Assembly: GCA_963402885.1 (NCBI GenBank)
Contig: OY727101.1
Span: 16,282,417-16,346,416, forward strand
Length of the DNA stretch: 64,000 nucleotides
Reading direction: 5' to 3'
From: Antedon bifida
Lineage: Eukaryota; Echinodermata; Crinoidea; Comatulida; Antedonidae
Every line of letters starts with the position of its first letter. The first letter of the stretch is position 1. The notes beneath the pieces were generated by a model. The model made no database searches and had not been told where the DNA came from. It saw only the letters and a list, made by a program, of their open reading frames with translations. Of the stretch, positions 20,083-33,681 are shown one piece after another. A program made the position numbers and the translations under genes.

Positions 20083-23000
20083 TTACACATACAAATCGGA
20101 AATGTCGACTATAATTTTGAAAAAAACTGTATCCTCTTTTACATACATACCATCCTGAAGTACGGACTGGGCAACAAATAAAGGGCATCCAGACGCAATA
20201 TTCATATCGGTGACGGGACGCTTGAAACTGCTGCTCGACGGATCTGGTCGGAACGAATCCGATAGGTGTCGTCGACCAGTTTCTTGGTCGAGAAGCATAA
20301 GTGTTACCTGTAAAAAATGCAAATTATTTACATAATAACTACAAATATTAGAATTATTATTACATTATATTAAAAGTGAAATGTGCCCAAATATGGTAGT
20401 GTTATGCCAAAATATGGTAGTGATATAACATCATCATGTCCATATATGGGCACATCACATTTTGTTGTCACATAAAATTTGATATTTTTTGAGTGTATAT
20501 TTATATAAATATAAATTTGAGTGTGGACAGAGCTTTATACTAACCTTTTGTCTGAATGGCCAAGGAAGAAGAGCATCGTAGTCCCCTTTCATAACAACGA
20601 AAAAAAGAGAAACATGCGAGCCCTTTCCCATACCATCTCCGTTCAGATACACTCTTGCGCACATCTTGTATCCGAACCGACTGGTGTAGAATGGCTGGCT
20701 GTAAAGCGACAATGTCTTTCCCGAATCGGCATCACGTTTACGTCTGCTCAAATCCTTTATTTTCCAAATAAGAACGCCATCGTAACTGGCCGTCTCTAGA
20801 ATCTGAAATCTCAGATCCTGTTCTGCCAAGCGAATGGAGTGTAGTCCAACATCTTTATCCAGTGTTGTAATTCGACTGTGAAAGTTATCTGCAAATATAG
20901 CAGAAAAGTTAATTTTTGTATACTGGAGGTGAAAGTTATTAGTTAACTATAATATATTGTAAAATGTGAAACACAGATGCTTCCGACAGATCAAGTCTAT
21001 ATGCACCAAAGGTACTTTCAGTGGAGTACATTACTATTGTAAGGGACTACTGCACTTACTATTATTAGCCGGTTTACATAATCCCAAACTATAATAATAC
21101 TCACTTAATTGTGCAGCCCCAATATTAGATGCTCCGCCTCCTCCAACTGGCACTGAAAACCTTGTCTCTTCAAGAATTTGAACTTTTGATTCAAGATTTT
21201 TTACGGCATCATGTTCACTCAGTAACTTGGCGCTCAATTCGTTTATTTCTTCTTTATTCGATGTCGTTTGTATCTTTTTTTCCAACTCAGTAATGACGTC
21301 CAATCGAGTTGCAAGCATTCTCTGAAAGATTTAGCGACAATATTTGTTCCATCCTTAAAATATGACTCAGCCCTCTTGAACCGTAAAATAGGTGCACGAA
21401 TAAAACATTGTTACTTTTTATCAATTCAAACATAGGTTGAAAAATGCTGACAAAATATGATAAAATGTAGTACCAAATATGTTCGGGTATAATCCCACTT
21501 AGGGTCTAATCCCACTCCTACTTTATGTCTGATTTAACAAACAAGCATATCCCTGGTATAGTCCCAGTATTAACTTTTGGTCTGGATGTAGGCCTCTCTT
21601 TAGCCAGTTCAGATGAGTTTTTACAAGAAATGCTTACCAATCATTTTTTTTAATGAAACAGGCTTTCCCCGGATATAGTCCCATCCCCCAAAGTCTAAGG
21701 CCTAATTTCTTGTTCTATGTGGGATTATACCTGAGAATATACAGTAGTATGGTGCTTACAATTTTGTAATAATCAACATTTAATTAGTCAAACCTGTCCT
21801 AGTGCACATGTAAAGAATTTGGGTTATCAACAATTCAAACAATATTAGGACTCAATTTACCATAATCGACCAAATCATATTTTCACAATTAGATCAATTT
21901 CCTGGTCATCGAAAATTAATTTGATAGCTAAATTTAAAAATTATTATGACCTTCTTTGCAAGTTCCTAAAAATCATAAATGGTCCTTATTACAGCTTATT
22001 TTTTAGTTGCGACGACCTACACCCTATATTTCTTATTAATTAACTGTGTGTGTGTGCAGGGCCAATGAGATGTGCTCATTTTAGTCCTTGATTCAATTTT
22101 GACAGATATTATGTCTAGCATAGCAATATAGTGATAGGTCTTCGCAACTCTAATTATTAAATCGTTAATGATCACAATATATATATTGGTATGTGATATC
22201 ACAATATAATATATATTTGTTTGTGATCATGTAAGTATGGCATTCAATGCAATTAGACAATTAAATCTATATTATTAATATATACCTCTGTTGAGCAACA
22301 ATGAAAAATACACTGTCAATCCTAATATAAACTGGAAACAAAACAGAATTTTGAATTCATGCAATTTCATATCATTATTAAATTTTGATTTCATATGTAA
22401 GGTATGACAGTGCTTTTTCAAGGCATTTCCATTCATAATTTTAGCACACAAAAAATGTGTTTTTTTCCCATAAAATAAAAATAATAAATGCAATTTTTGT
22501 TAGTAAATTAGTAAATGTAAAAAATAACTAATTAAACTTTACTCAAAGTTTATCAATGTTTTCTGCCATGGCACACATTATCCACATTCTTCAGAGAATA
22601 TTTGTTATTATTCAGAAAATGTATAGTATCTGTTCCTATGTTTCAGCATTTGCCTCCTTGCCAAAGTTAAGCCTTAGTTTTTTAAATATCTTAAAAGAAT
22701 ATAGTACTGCAATTGTGCCATGTTGATCAAGATTTGATTGAAATTCCAAAGGCAAATTTTTTAGCGATTCTAGCTTACTTTGATTGTAGATAATTTAATT
22801 CGTTGACATCTGATGTAGAAAATAGACTTCTGTTCTGAGAGCTATTCACATCTGTAACTACAGTACCTTCTTCTGTATTAGCTTTTTAAACAAGGCAATT
22901 TGGAAGAAAAAGACTAAACTTTTTCTACTACTATCCAGTACTGATTACGTTAGTTACATTACAAATAAACGTAACAGAACTAATTTTAGTTGGGTTTATA

Positions 23001-26000
23001 TTTCAATAAAAACAAAGTATTGTTAGACAATAGGCACCTGGAGATTGTGTAGTAGTTTTTCATTTTTCATACACTTTTCTTTGGTAGCTCTTAATTCTTT
23101 GTCGGTCTCTTCATACTTTGTTTCTATCAAGCTCATTTTGCCTTGTAAGTCTGTTACCAATCGCACTGCTTCAGCATATTTCATCTCCAACTGGGTAGTG
23201 TGTTTTGAAACCATCTCTAAATGAATATCAGCAAATTCGCTCATATGGCTTTTCATTAGCTTGAGGAAACCCTGGTATGAAAATACAAACAGTTCATTAG
23301 GAATTTAACAATTGCTCTTTTTAATATAAATAATTAAATACATTAAATTGACCAAAATCAGTCAAATATTTTAGTATTCTAGTTATATTGAGTTTTATCT
23401 GTTAAAATATCCCAATATGTCCCAAAAACATGAAAATGAAGTTTAATAAAATCAAACTTTGAATAGGCCATTTTGAATTTTGTTTTCACTTATAAAATAA
23501 AAAAATAAATGTTTAAATTCAACCAAAAAACCCACTGGCAGCCAATTTGACTATTTTTTGCTTTAAATTACAGTTTTTTCAACTATTTTGTGGCATTAAA
23601 ATGGAACAATTTTTTAAGAATTATTTTTTCAGGGGGACAATACATCTTTAACCATGACATGACTTTACTTTCAATTTACATATTTATATTATAACAATAA
23701 AATCTTATTTATCAACTACCAAAAAAAAAAGGTTACCATCATCATTATCACCATCATCAACAAATTCATTAATTGGTAACAATCAAATCATATACCAAAA
23801 ATACATCCTCATTATCAAAATCAACACTAATACAAATCATTCAGAAAATCATCACCAAGACAAGCAAACAATTAGGGAGTTTTTCATAAACGTTACCTTT
23901 AACAACAGTGACATCAACATTCTACTAATTTGCATAACAGCTATTTTTCAGAAATAATGTTTGACGACATTAGTTTTCCGTAATGCTTGCACATTGCATG
24001 TTGGGAAATATTGTTAAAGTTAATGTGCTCCTGCAAAACTCCCTATTATTATCTCAAAAACTGTATTCTTCAACGATCCTTTTAATATTGTAATATACTA
24101 TAAGCCACCTACAATGTCGTCTGTTATCTGTTCGTCTTTCCCTTTTTTTTTTACAAACAGGCAAAACAACAAAGACTTACGTTACACTTCTACAGCTCTA
24201 TCCATCGTCGATCTAACCCAAGACTTTTCCAACATTTCTGACTAAAGCAATTCACTTTTATTCAACAACCATTCAAATAATTCAATAAATTAAAATAATA
24301 TTTCTGGTCATAGTTTGAACAACACAAAAACATTGTTTAATAACAAATTGATCACTTTCAAGAGCTTTTTCCAACTTCAACACTAGTTGCTTTTTCATTC
24401 AACAACTCAATAAGCAAGCAAACAAAAAAGAAAAGAATCAAATGCTGTTTTTTAAACAATTCTTCCATGTCATTCTTTTTCTTCACAATTACAAACAAAA
24501 AAAAGGGAAAAATCAGTGACAATCTACTATCAGAGGATTAAAATACAATGATTATAAAAAAATACTGCAGGAAATATTTAACAGGGTGGCATGGATGGTT
24601 AAACAAAGTTTTAACGGCCAGGCATCGGAGATACATTTAATGCATTTGCTTTGAGTTAGCCAAGAAACATCACAATTGATAAAGCATAAAGCAATCTGTA
24701 ACATTTTGATATTTATGCTTAAATTTGTTCATGACAGGGCAAATATAGCTTTGGATACTAACTGTTCAAACATAGGCCTACCCTTACCTGAAATTCACAT
24801 CCGTATATATAATACTTGCAGGTTAACAACGCTTTAGTGCAAGTATTCTTCAAATGTTCTTCAAGCTGTAAAAATAGTACAAATGCATTTTACCTCTTAA
24901 ATACAGTCCCCAAAAATAACAGAATGCAAACAATTGAACTGTTGTAACCTTCTAATACTCAGTCTGAGTCCTTTGTTGTTATTCTGTTCAACCATAAAAT
25001 ATTCCACCCCTAATTAATCAAACATCAAAGTCGCAACAATACTAAAAAATATTTACCAAGGACATGCATCCAGATTATCAAAAAAAAATCATCAGTTACT
25101 ATTTGATCAACTAATCTTTAAGTTTAATGTTATTTCTTGCACGAAGCTGGAAATAAATGCAGTATACGAAAAAAACCTAGATAGTTTCCTAGCTCTATAA
25201 ATAGCTTGTTAAAAAAAAACCCCTGGAAAATCCAAGTTTATATGCAGATTGTAAGATGTTACGGTTCGATGGATAAAATCGATATGGTTGAAAGAAAACG
25301 CTTAGTGTTATGTTACAATGGTACATGTATGTTTACCTATAATACTGTAGTAAAAATGCAGTGCATGATAATTGAAATATTCGATTAAACCATTTAGCAA
25401 TTAGGGTAGATAACAAAATATATATACATAACATATATCTAAAAAATCTAAGATACATTATTAAGGGACCATGTCAAATTTTCCTGCAGTTACTGCAGCA
25501 AGTGTTTACTATACCTCTCTATACAATTATCTATCAAGCTATTTTGTTGGTAGTCTTATTTTCAGTAACTCAATAAATTTCTACATTGAACAAACTAAAC
25601 TCTGTAACTGGAATAGAATATTTGGGAATTTCCAAGACATAGAATGTGAAAAGTTTGCAGCATTTCCCGACTGAATGCATGGGCCAGAGAAAGGAATATG
25701 TTGATAGGCTCATCAACATCATTCATGCAAAATTTATCCAAATATTATTATTAACTTTTCTGAATTTTAAATAGATTCGTAGATAAAAATCCAGATTTTA
25801 TAAAGCTCTGTCTACACTATCAAACTTTGTGACAAAAAATTTGAATTACCCATATATGGACATTATGTCATCATCATTACCATATTTGGGTTTATCACTA
25901 CCATATTTAAGCACATCTTTTTTGTAAAACTAGTTTGATAGTGTAGACAGAGCTTTATACCTAAATTAATTAATCACATTTAATTATAACTATATTTTTG

Positions 26001-29000
26001 TAATAAAGTTTTTTGTAGACAACAAAACATCTGACACCAACCCTCACACCGAGATGGGATCATACAGAGTCAGTTAGAGAATACACACTTAAACCTGAAT
26101 TATAACTTACTTTATTCTGTGGAATATTTGTGATGCCACACCTGTTTGGGCAATCGACTGGTTGCATTTTGCACGAATTTTCATGATCCTAAGAAATAAA
26201 ATATAAAGAAAATAAATACACAAGGTGATATGCTGAATCTCGTAAGCTCAGCAAATTTAACACATCATTTGGTTAAATTTTGTGGTGGGCTTAAAACGCA
26301 AAGGACAAAATATACCATAGTTGATCGGCCTAGCCTTCAAACATACAACATTTTTGCATGAACTTTACATAAATTGGTAATAGGTGTTATTGTTTTTTTT
26401 AAATAACATAAATAAATTAGAAGTATTATTCTTTTGGAAATGTAAAGCAGTAAATACTGTATACCTATATATATAATATATGTATAATCCCACTCCTTAC
26501 TTTATGTCTGATTTTACAAACAAGCATATCCCCGGGTATAGTCCCAGTATTGACTTTTGGTTTGGATGTAGGCCTCTCTCTACCCAGTTCAGATAAGTTT
26601 TTACAAGATATGCTTACCAATCATTTTTTTCCCTGAACCAGGCTTTCCCCGGGTATAGTCCCACCCCCAAAGTTAGCCCAAATTAATGTTCTAGAGGAAG
26701 GGAATATACCAGAGGATATACGGTAACTGAATATAGTCCGAGGGCTATCCAATTTGAGGAAAATTATGGGTGGATTACATCATATATAGTAGGCCTAATC
26801 AAAGAAATGATACCCAGTTTATCCATGGTCATAATTTTTATAATGTAAAGTAATAATATTCAAATAACAATACTTTAGAAATATTAAGTAGAAAAAGTTA
26901 AATCCAATTGTTTGATAAATCAGATCAAACTTAAACACGCACTTTCTCTGCTATATTTTAATTAAGTCAGTCAGTGCATTTTCAATTTTTCACATCAGTT
27001 GAATGTTTAGAAAAAAATTCTATTTTTGGCGATGACAAAACATTGACCAATGGTGGGATGCCAGCACTACAGACATTATTGTTAAGCTGTGTTGAGCCGC
27101 ACCAGATTTAAAAGTTTGAGTATATATTCATGTGCAGTACTAGTAGTTGCACACACGAGGAGAAAGAGATAAAATAGTCTAATTAATTATCAGTGAATAT
27201 TATAAGATAGAGTGCCTTACTCAAATGGGCATCATGTACGCCTTGTTCCTGTGTGTCTATGTTTTAAGCTGATACTATGTTGTTTAAATGAGCTTTGAAG
27301 TTGATATTATTTTGGTTTAGCAGAGGGTGAGTTGCAATTATGCTATATTTCAATAATCAAACAGAGGGCATTTTCTCGTTTTCACAGATTTCATCAATGT
27401 TTAAAAATTATGGGTTTTTTTTTAATGTTAAGGTTAGGCTTGATATTTTGAATGATTTAGTTCAGGTTTATAATGGACTCTTGCCAACAGGTTTTCTGGA
27501 ATTCCCTCTGAGGTTCTCTTTCATAAGTGATGGTATTTACATTTATTGAATGACGTATTGTCTGAATAATTAATGAGCAATAATACATTTCAGTCATCGT
27601 ATTCAATTACAGTATATTGTCACAACAACAAAACACTAGGGGTCATGTCAGTACATCATTTAATTTACCTTCTTCTCTGGCTGACAGTTTTTCTAGAATT
27701 CTATTATAATCTCTATTATAATTGATGTTATTTACATGTATTGAATCTATTGTCTGAATAATTATTGAGCAATAATATCTAGTTCAGTCATCGTATTCAA
27801 TTAAAGTATATTGTAACAACAAAACACTAGGGTCATGTCAGTACATAATTAATGATTATCAAGAAGGAAGTTTATCAACCAATACTATAGCTTCTTAGAT
27901 TTGAGCAAAGCATTCAACAAATCAGAACGCTTGTTACACCCACATATAACTAGAAAGCAAGACACGTGACTTGTTGTACAGTATTGAGTTTGAGTATTAC
28001 AGCGGCAAAAGGCAGTTAGCCATGTTGCATGATGGAAATAACCAGAAACAAAAACCTACGTTGGTGATCTGTTGACAGTTGGCAATGTTACTTTTTGGTT
28101 AGTACATTTAGTATTTCTGTTTATGTTATTGATAAACTAGTCTTCATTCTATAATTAAAGGGCAATTATTTAATTTGGTCATCATGAAATTATGCTGTAT
28201 GTATGAGCATAGAGATATTATATGCTATGAGTATACAAAGGGTTGTTTGATATAGATTACATAAAGTAGAACCCTATTATGGGGAAATATTTTGGACCAA
28301 AAATGTCCCTTACTAAAGGTGTCCACATGAGGGGTTCTAACTGTTTAACTTTATCTGTAATTGTGCTATTCCAATCTGTATCATACTTTTACAAAGGTGG
28401 CTGTATGATAAATAAAAACCATCAAAACAAATAACTTTATGTGAATTGAACGCAAAGATGTTAGTGTTTAAATTGTTGTTGTTTGTCAATAGTGTGAGAA
28501 TTTGATTTTTATAAATTGTAATAGGATAGCCCCTATATAGAAATAGCAACCATGTATATGGTTCTCTCTCATATAATTTACATTTATTAAAAGTATTGTC
28601 TGAATAATTATTGAGCAATAATATCTAGTTCAGTCATCGTATTTAATTAAAGTATATTGTCACAACAACAAAACACTAGAGTCATGTCAGGACATTAATG
28701 ATGATTAATAAGGAAGTATTTATATCCAAGACAGTGACATGTGCATTTAGCCATTCAGATTTTAAGCAATGCAACAGCAAGTAGTGATTTTACATGGTGG
28801 GAATAACCTGAAAAATATTTATATCTACCAATAGCTATATGGCAGAAATCAACAAATCAGAAGGCTTGATTAGAAAAGCATGGCTGAGACAGTGACAAGC
28901 AATATGTACTTGCTATAAACCATGTGCGTTTAGCCATGTTGAGTTTCAGAAATAAACAGCAACAGGCAGTAGTGACTCTGCATGGTGGAAATACCCTGAA

Positions 29001-31622
29001 ATATATTGATATCAATAGCTGTTTAAATTTGAGCATGGCAGAAATAAAAAAAATCAGAAGGCTTGAAAGATAGAAAAGCATGGCTGAGACAGTGAAAGGC
29101 AATTACTGTATTATGAGTTTCAGCAAATAAACAGCAACAAGCAGTAGATATTTTGCATGATGGAAATAACTAGAAAAACAAAGACGTATTATGGTGATCT
29201 GTTAGTTGGCATGGTGATCTGTTAGTTGGCATGGTGATCTGTTAGTTGGCATGGTGATCTGTTAGTTGGCAATATTACTTTTAAGCAGGTTTGTAAGTAC
29301 AATAGTATTTGTTTATTTTATGGATGTTTGTAGATAATATAACACACATATAACACCTTCCTCTTTGGGCAATACAAACCATAAGTTTACCTTTTTCTCT
29401 TGCATGGTATATTCTTCTCCGCAGTTGATGCATGTAATGACACGAAATTGACAGTCAATTTTTAAATGGTTCATGTAATCTTGTCTGGCCATTCTCGCAG
29501 TACAACCCCTCTCCTTGTGCATACAGTCTATCATTTGAAATGCACATACTTCGAGATGAGACTTTAATTCTTTTAGTTTGAACTCATATGTACAGCCACT
29601 TGGTTGGTTAGTGCAAAAGATTATCATGTTTTCAATTTTTTTACGAGCAAAATGATCTGGATTCATTTCGTTTATGTTGATTTCTTCTTCCTTGCAGTTT
29701 GGGCATTGAAAGATCGGGCCGTCTGCCTGCCTAAGTATTTAAAAATATATATAACATTTTTTACAATTATATTTTTAATTTTTCTGTTCACTTAAATGGA
29801 ATATATATAAGTGTACAAAAAAATGATTTGACGTTAATGAACAAACTAACAATCAATTAAACATGGGAGCACTAACATAATAATGTTAATAGTCATCAAA
29901 AATAGATATCACAAAAGTGGTAGTCAGAGAGGGATGCCCCTAATGTTCCATGGATGTGGATTTCTATAGTAATCCCAGGTATTATTTAGGTATACATTTA
30001 CACCTCCCTCACTGTAGATGTTTTATAATTAAAGGTTTCATTTGTCTTTTTTTTACATTTTTTGTAGTTGACTGTTTTTGTATACTTAAGTGTTTTGTTT
30101 TTTACGTAAGGTAAGTTTAAATCTGCAATTATTTTGAGAATGTATTTTTTTTTCATAGTTCTGAACAGTATGATGATGAGTATGAACATTCCAAACATTG
30201 ATTTTTCCTATGACCTATTTATGGGTTTCAAATATTACTTTGAATGGGAAACTTTAATACAATAAGCACATTGTATTGACTACAATCATGGACATTACGC
30301 AATGGTAGAATTCTGCAGACTGTATGGTCGTTAAAATATCATGTTACATATTAATTTATGTCGGATACTTTGAAAGGTCAAGGTAAAGTTATCTAACTTT
30401 TTGTATAAGAACTTAAATATGTAAATGAATTAAATGTTTCTCATAAGGATATTAACAGTAAAAAAATAGTTTTCCCTTTGTGATTGATGTCTATTGAAAA
30501 AGTACATTGTAATTATATGTCAGTTAAATTATGATAGAAAATCTGAATTGGTTAGCCAGACAGGATACTTGTCTTCAACTTTTTTATAATTATTTTTAAA
30601 ACTTGCTTTCACTTCAATTTAAAGGAAATAATCTGATGACATCTCAACATTAAATATAAAATCATTTACCTGGTGGAGCTCAAACAGAATGTATTGAAGA
30701 TTTGTGAGTATTGGTAATTTTTAAATACTATTTGTTTTTTTTTAAATATCTTAACAACATTAAGTAGCTTGGTTAAAGTCTAGACAGACTGATGACAAAC
30801 CTCTATATCTCAACAAATACACTAAATCATAATTAATATTTTTCATTCACATTGTTGGAGATTATGCCATGAATGAATATGGTTGAAATTTTTAAAATAA
30901 TTTGTTGTTCATTAAATTTTCAATATAATGTTTACTGTTAATGTTTATGCATGAAATTATTTACAGTTAATACAGTACTATGATTTTTCTTTCACGTTTA
31001 TCGATGGTAAGTTTCATATTTTGATTATCTCTATTTCTTTATTGAATATCAATTTTTTGTGTATATATTACTTTTACTAACTTTTTAGATAATCTAAATA
31101 TTGTGTTACACAACAGTTTCATATTTTCAATGGTAGTGTGTTTTTCTGTAGGCAAGTATAGGGGAGATATTTCTTCATGGGGAAAGGTTGGACAAACACT
31201 GATGAGGCATATTGTTCAAAAAAATAAATTCTAAATTTAGTACTAGTACTCATAGTAATAACCAGTAAACTTTTCATTTGTGACAGTTAATTATTAAGAC
31301 CTAGTGCATAGAAAGATTCTTGAGCAATTTAACGAGGGCTACATGAATGCAAGGCAGTCAAATCTAACGCTAACTTTCCCAGTTATCAGTAGTAACACCC
31401 CTAGACTTACTCTGCATAGCGCATAATGCAGCCTTTGCAGAACCGACAACCACATGTTGCTTGTTGAGGCCACCTCAGTGCAAATTTACATATTCCGCAG
31501 AAGAACTCCGCTATAAGAGCAATCTTGAATACCACATTGTAGCCTTCTTTCTCCCCGATAGAAGAAGGCGGAGAGGATGATGCTGAAGACAGAACAGACG
31601 ATACTAGACTGTTCGATGCCAT
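20083..31622 (-). CDS. TRAF3: TNF receptor-associated factor, TRAF3-like, complete coding region
   Basis: Cytoplasmic adaptor and E3-type protein that binds TNF-receptor-family tails and regulates NF-kB and interferon signalling (family knowledge). Coding exons in order: 31411-31622, 29391-29730, 26111-26188, 24788-24865, 23038-23271, 21105-21321, 20545-20888, 20083-20307. Phases are continuous and give 575 aa; human TRAF3 is 568. RING: residues 42-83 ([17 protein letters not shown]). TRAF zinc fingers: about 100-240. Coiled coil: about 255-370. MATH domain: about 405-565, with [46 protein letters not shown] and [13 protein letters not shown]. These MATH blocks are closest to TRAF3 among the TRAFs I remember. 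The usual RING His is Cys59. The ATG follows an acceptor (gttttacag), so a non-coding 5' exon must lie upstream. Human TRAF2 and TRAF5 are less similar. Confidence 0.95.
20371..20535. mobile_element. MITE family A, copy 6, in last TRAF3 intron
   Basis: The left end is decayed; the right end GTGTGGACAGAGCTT is intact. The core has ATGTGCCCAAATATGGTAG. The element ends nine bases from the splice donor of TRAF3 exon 20545-20888 and fills most of that 237-base intron. Confidence 0.8.
21484..21745. repeat. Dispersed repeat J, copy 1 (TRAF3 intron)
   Basis: Matches 26480-26725 in the same orientation for about 250 bases. Shared words: AATCCCACTCC, TACTTTATGTCTGATTT, ACAAACAAGCATATCCC, GGATGTAGGCCTCTCT, ATGCTTACCAATCATTTTTT and CAGGCTTTCCCCGG. 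No terminal inverted repeats were seen. Confidence 0.75.
23402..23651. mobile_element. MITE family E, copy 1 (TTAA-flanked)
   Basis: Left end TTAAAATATCCCAATATGTC; right end GGGGGACAATACATCTTTAA. The right end matches the inverse of the left end of the 61.2-kb copy. In a TRAF3 intron. Confidence 0.6.
25461..25640. mobile_element. MITE family D, copy 3 (right end missing)
   Basis: Starts TTAAGGGACCATGTCAAATT, then CTGCAGTTACTGCAG and TATACAATTATCTATCAAGC. The matching right terminus was not found. In a TRAF3 intron. Confidence 0.6.
25803..25955. mobile_element. MITE family A, copy 7
   Basis: Intact inverted ends, flanked by TATA on the left and TATA on the right, consistent with a TA-type duplication. 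Lies in a TRAF3 intron. Confidence 0.9.
26480..26725. repeat. Dispersed repeat J, copy 2 (TRAF3 intron)
   Basis: Partner of 21484-21745. The phrase GGTATAGTCCCA occurs twice in this copy, about 120 bases apart, which hints at an internal duplication. Confidence 0.75.
27540..29280. repeat. Nested tandem and interspersed repeats in TRAF3 intron
   Basis: A unit of about 110 bases with ATTGTCTGAATAATTATTGA, CAGTCATCGTATT and AACAAAACACTAG recurs near 27560, 27748 and 28596. A second unit with GGCAGAAAT, AATCAGAAGGCTTG, AGAAAAGCATGGCTGAGACA and AACAGCAACA recurs between 28740 and 29160. At 29192-29271 the 20-base word ATGGTGATCTGTTAGTTGGC is present four times in perfect tandem. Confidence 0.8.
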
Positions 31623-32739
31623 CTGTAAAACATAACATTGAAAAAGACATTAGTAATATACTGTGTGGTAACTGTAAATGCGGGAATAACCTGTGACTTG
31701 CAGACCAACTGAATTGCACAGGTGTGGACGAGACATTTCATAACTTTCTTATCCCCTAAGGGTCCCTTCATGTCGAGTGCTGCCACCACTTACACTACAG
31801 GTAAGCTTCTGTTTCAAGTAATCTGATATAGCATTAATTTTGCTTAGGTTACAGCATAGAAAGGTTGCCATTCCTACTGCACTATTAAAGTTATGCAAGA
31901 TGATGTCATTGTGTGGCTACCACATATATTATTAAAATGTTGTCCTATTTAAAGCCCCATATGAACTCATAAACCGTAGTTGTGCTGAAGAAATAAATAT
32001 ATAATAGTTAATATTCAAACATTACAAAGCATAGTTGTTTGTTAAATAATTAAAATCTATAATTGAATGCTATTTTAAAAGTTTACTTACATACTTTGAA
32101 TTTTGAGTTTTGTGTGTCAATTCATTATTATAAACAATGGAAAAATCGAATGTCATCATTTCCTGTATTGATATATGATTTTGTAACACGATTCATTGGG
32201 CACATGAGTAATTTAATCCGCTTATTCGCTTTCCTTTTTACAAAATGATTAAAACAAAAACATACATTGTTTCTCTTTCCATTTATTTTTTTTGATATAT
32301 AATAATTTTGAAACATTGTTGAACAAATAACAAATTCTTAAGACAGTAATTATGTATTTAACATAAATGAGTTAGTAGTATTTAATCCATTTATTGGACG
32401 ATTTCCAATTTTTAATAACATCCCTTTGAAATAATCAATCAGTCTACAGAGCGCGTTAAACGAATGCAGTGAACCACACGCTGTTTTTTTTTTATCATGT
32501 TATTTACTTTTTGACGATATAAATAACTTTATTGGATTTTCCCTCAAACGGTAAAACATTCTTCAAAAACCTTTTATAAACTGTAAATGTTACCTCTGTT
32601 AAAAAACAATTTAATTTGTTATCACTTTATAGACTGGGTAAATAACAACATTCTTTCAATTTTACAAAAGTTTGGCCACCTCTCGATGGATTTAAGCAAA
32701 ATTAAGAATTATCAGGGAAACCTTGCTTTGAATCTAAGC
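31623..32739. other. Region upstream of TRAF3 coding start
   Basis: Starts with the 5' splice acceptor of the first coding exon, so it is an intron of the 5' untranslated region. On the minus strand a GTAAGTAAAC donor-like site lies at about 32090, but no exon can be proved. Confidence 0.4.
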
Positions 32740-33175
32740 TCAGTTAGGCCTAGGCCTACTAGGGCCTAGAGTGCTAGCTAGCCTAGCTAGAGGGAACCTA
32801 CACTACATGATGGACCTGGCTGGTATTCGCCCCACTAGCACACTAGAAAGAGGCCATACTATAGGCCTATAGTATAGGCCTAATAGACTACTAGGAGTGG
32901 CCTTAGTTAGCCTAGGTTAGGGCCTACTACTAACGGATTCCCCTACTGACTGAGGCCCTAAAGCCTAGGGCTAGGCCTAGCCTACACTAGCCCGGCCCTT
33001 GCTTGGTCTAAACCAGTGGAGGTGGTATCCATGATGCATCGACTGTTGGTCTAACAAATTACTGGGCTCGGGGGCCTCCTCCTAGGCCTAGGTTACTGTA
33101 GGCCTACCTACTAGCCTAGCTAGGCCTAGCCTATAGCTAGGCTAGGCTGGTAGTCCAAACACAAAACAGGCCCTT
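32740..33175. repeat. AGGCCTA/CTAG-rich tract upstream of TRAF3
   Basis: Same composition as the tract at 1.6-2.1 kb (TAGGCCTAGGCCTACTAGGG, CTATAGGCCTATAGTATAGG). It lies 1.1-1.6 kb upstream of the TRAF3 start codon, where a 5' exon or promoter could be. Confidence 0.65.
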
Positions 33176-33681
33176 TGTTTACCCAAAATTGTATTTTATA
33201 TACTTTATTTATTACCTTGGGTAACCCCTCAAAACAAACACTACCACACAATCTCTAAAAAGGGTAGGCCTGCCCTAGAGAAGAGACCAAGCACCTCACC
33301 CATGCCACACTGAAACAGGGCATGCTGCAGCAGAAAGAAGAGAAAGGGTGAGAGAGGTAAGTATAGTGTGTAAGAGACTAGCATTCCTTCCTTCCCCGTT
33401 CAGAAAAAGTCACGTGGTACACTATCGGCCATTCTTTGTTATAAAAAAAATGTATACACCGCCAATGGTCACAAGGCTAAATTTAACTATTTGTTTAAAG
33501 GTTTTTGTTAAAATAATAACTAAATTATAAAGTTACTTTCAACATGATTTTAAAAAAATATGTACAAATAATGTATTAAATATAGGGAAAAAAGGAAGGA
33601 AGAAAATAAAAGAAAACGTGAGAAGCGCGCCATACTACAAGAAATATTAAACCATGGAGCTATAAAATTAGATTAAACCTT

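Noticed and set aside
19802-20188. 128-aa minus-strand frame at the TRAF3 3' end
   Set aside because: It overlaps the final MATH-domain exon in a different frame and runs into the 3' untranslated region.
20521-20799. 92-aa plus-strand frame across a TRAF3 exon
   Set aside because: Antisense shadow of the MATH-domain exon.
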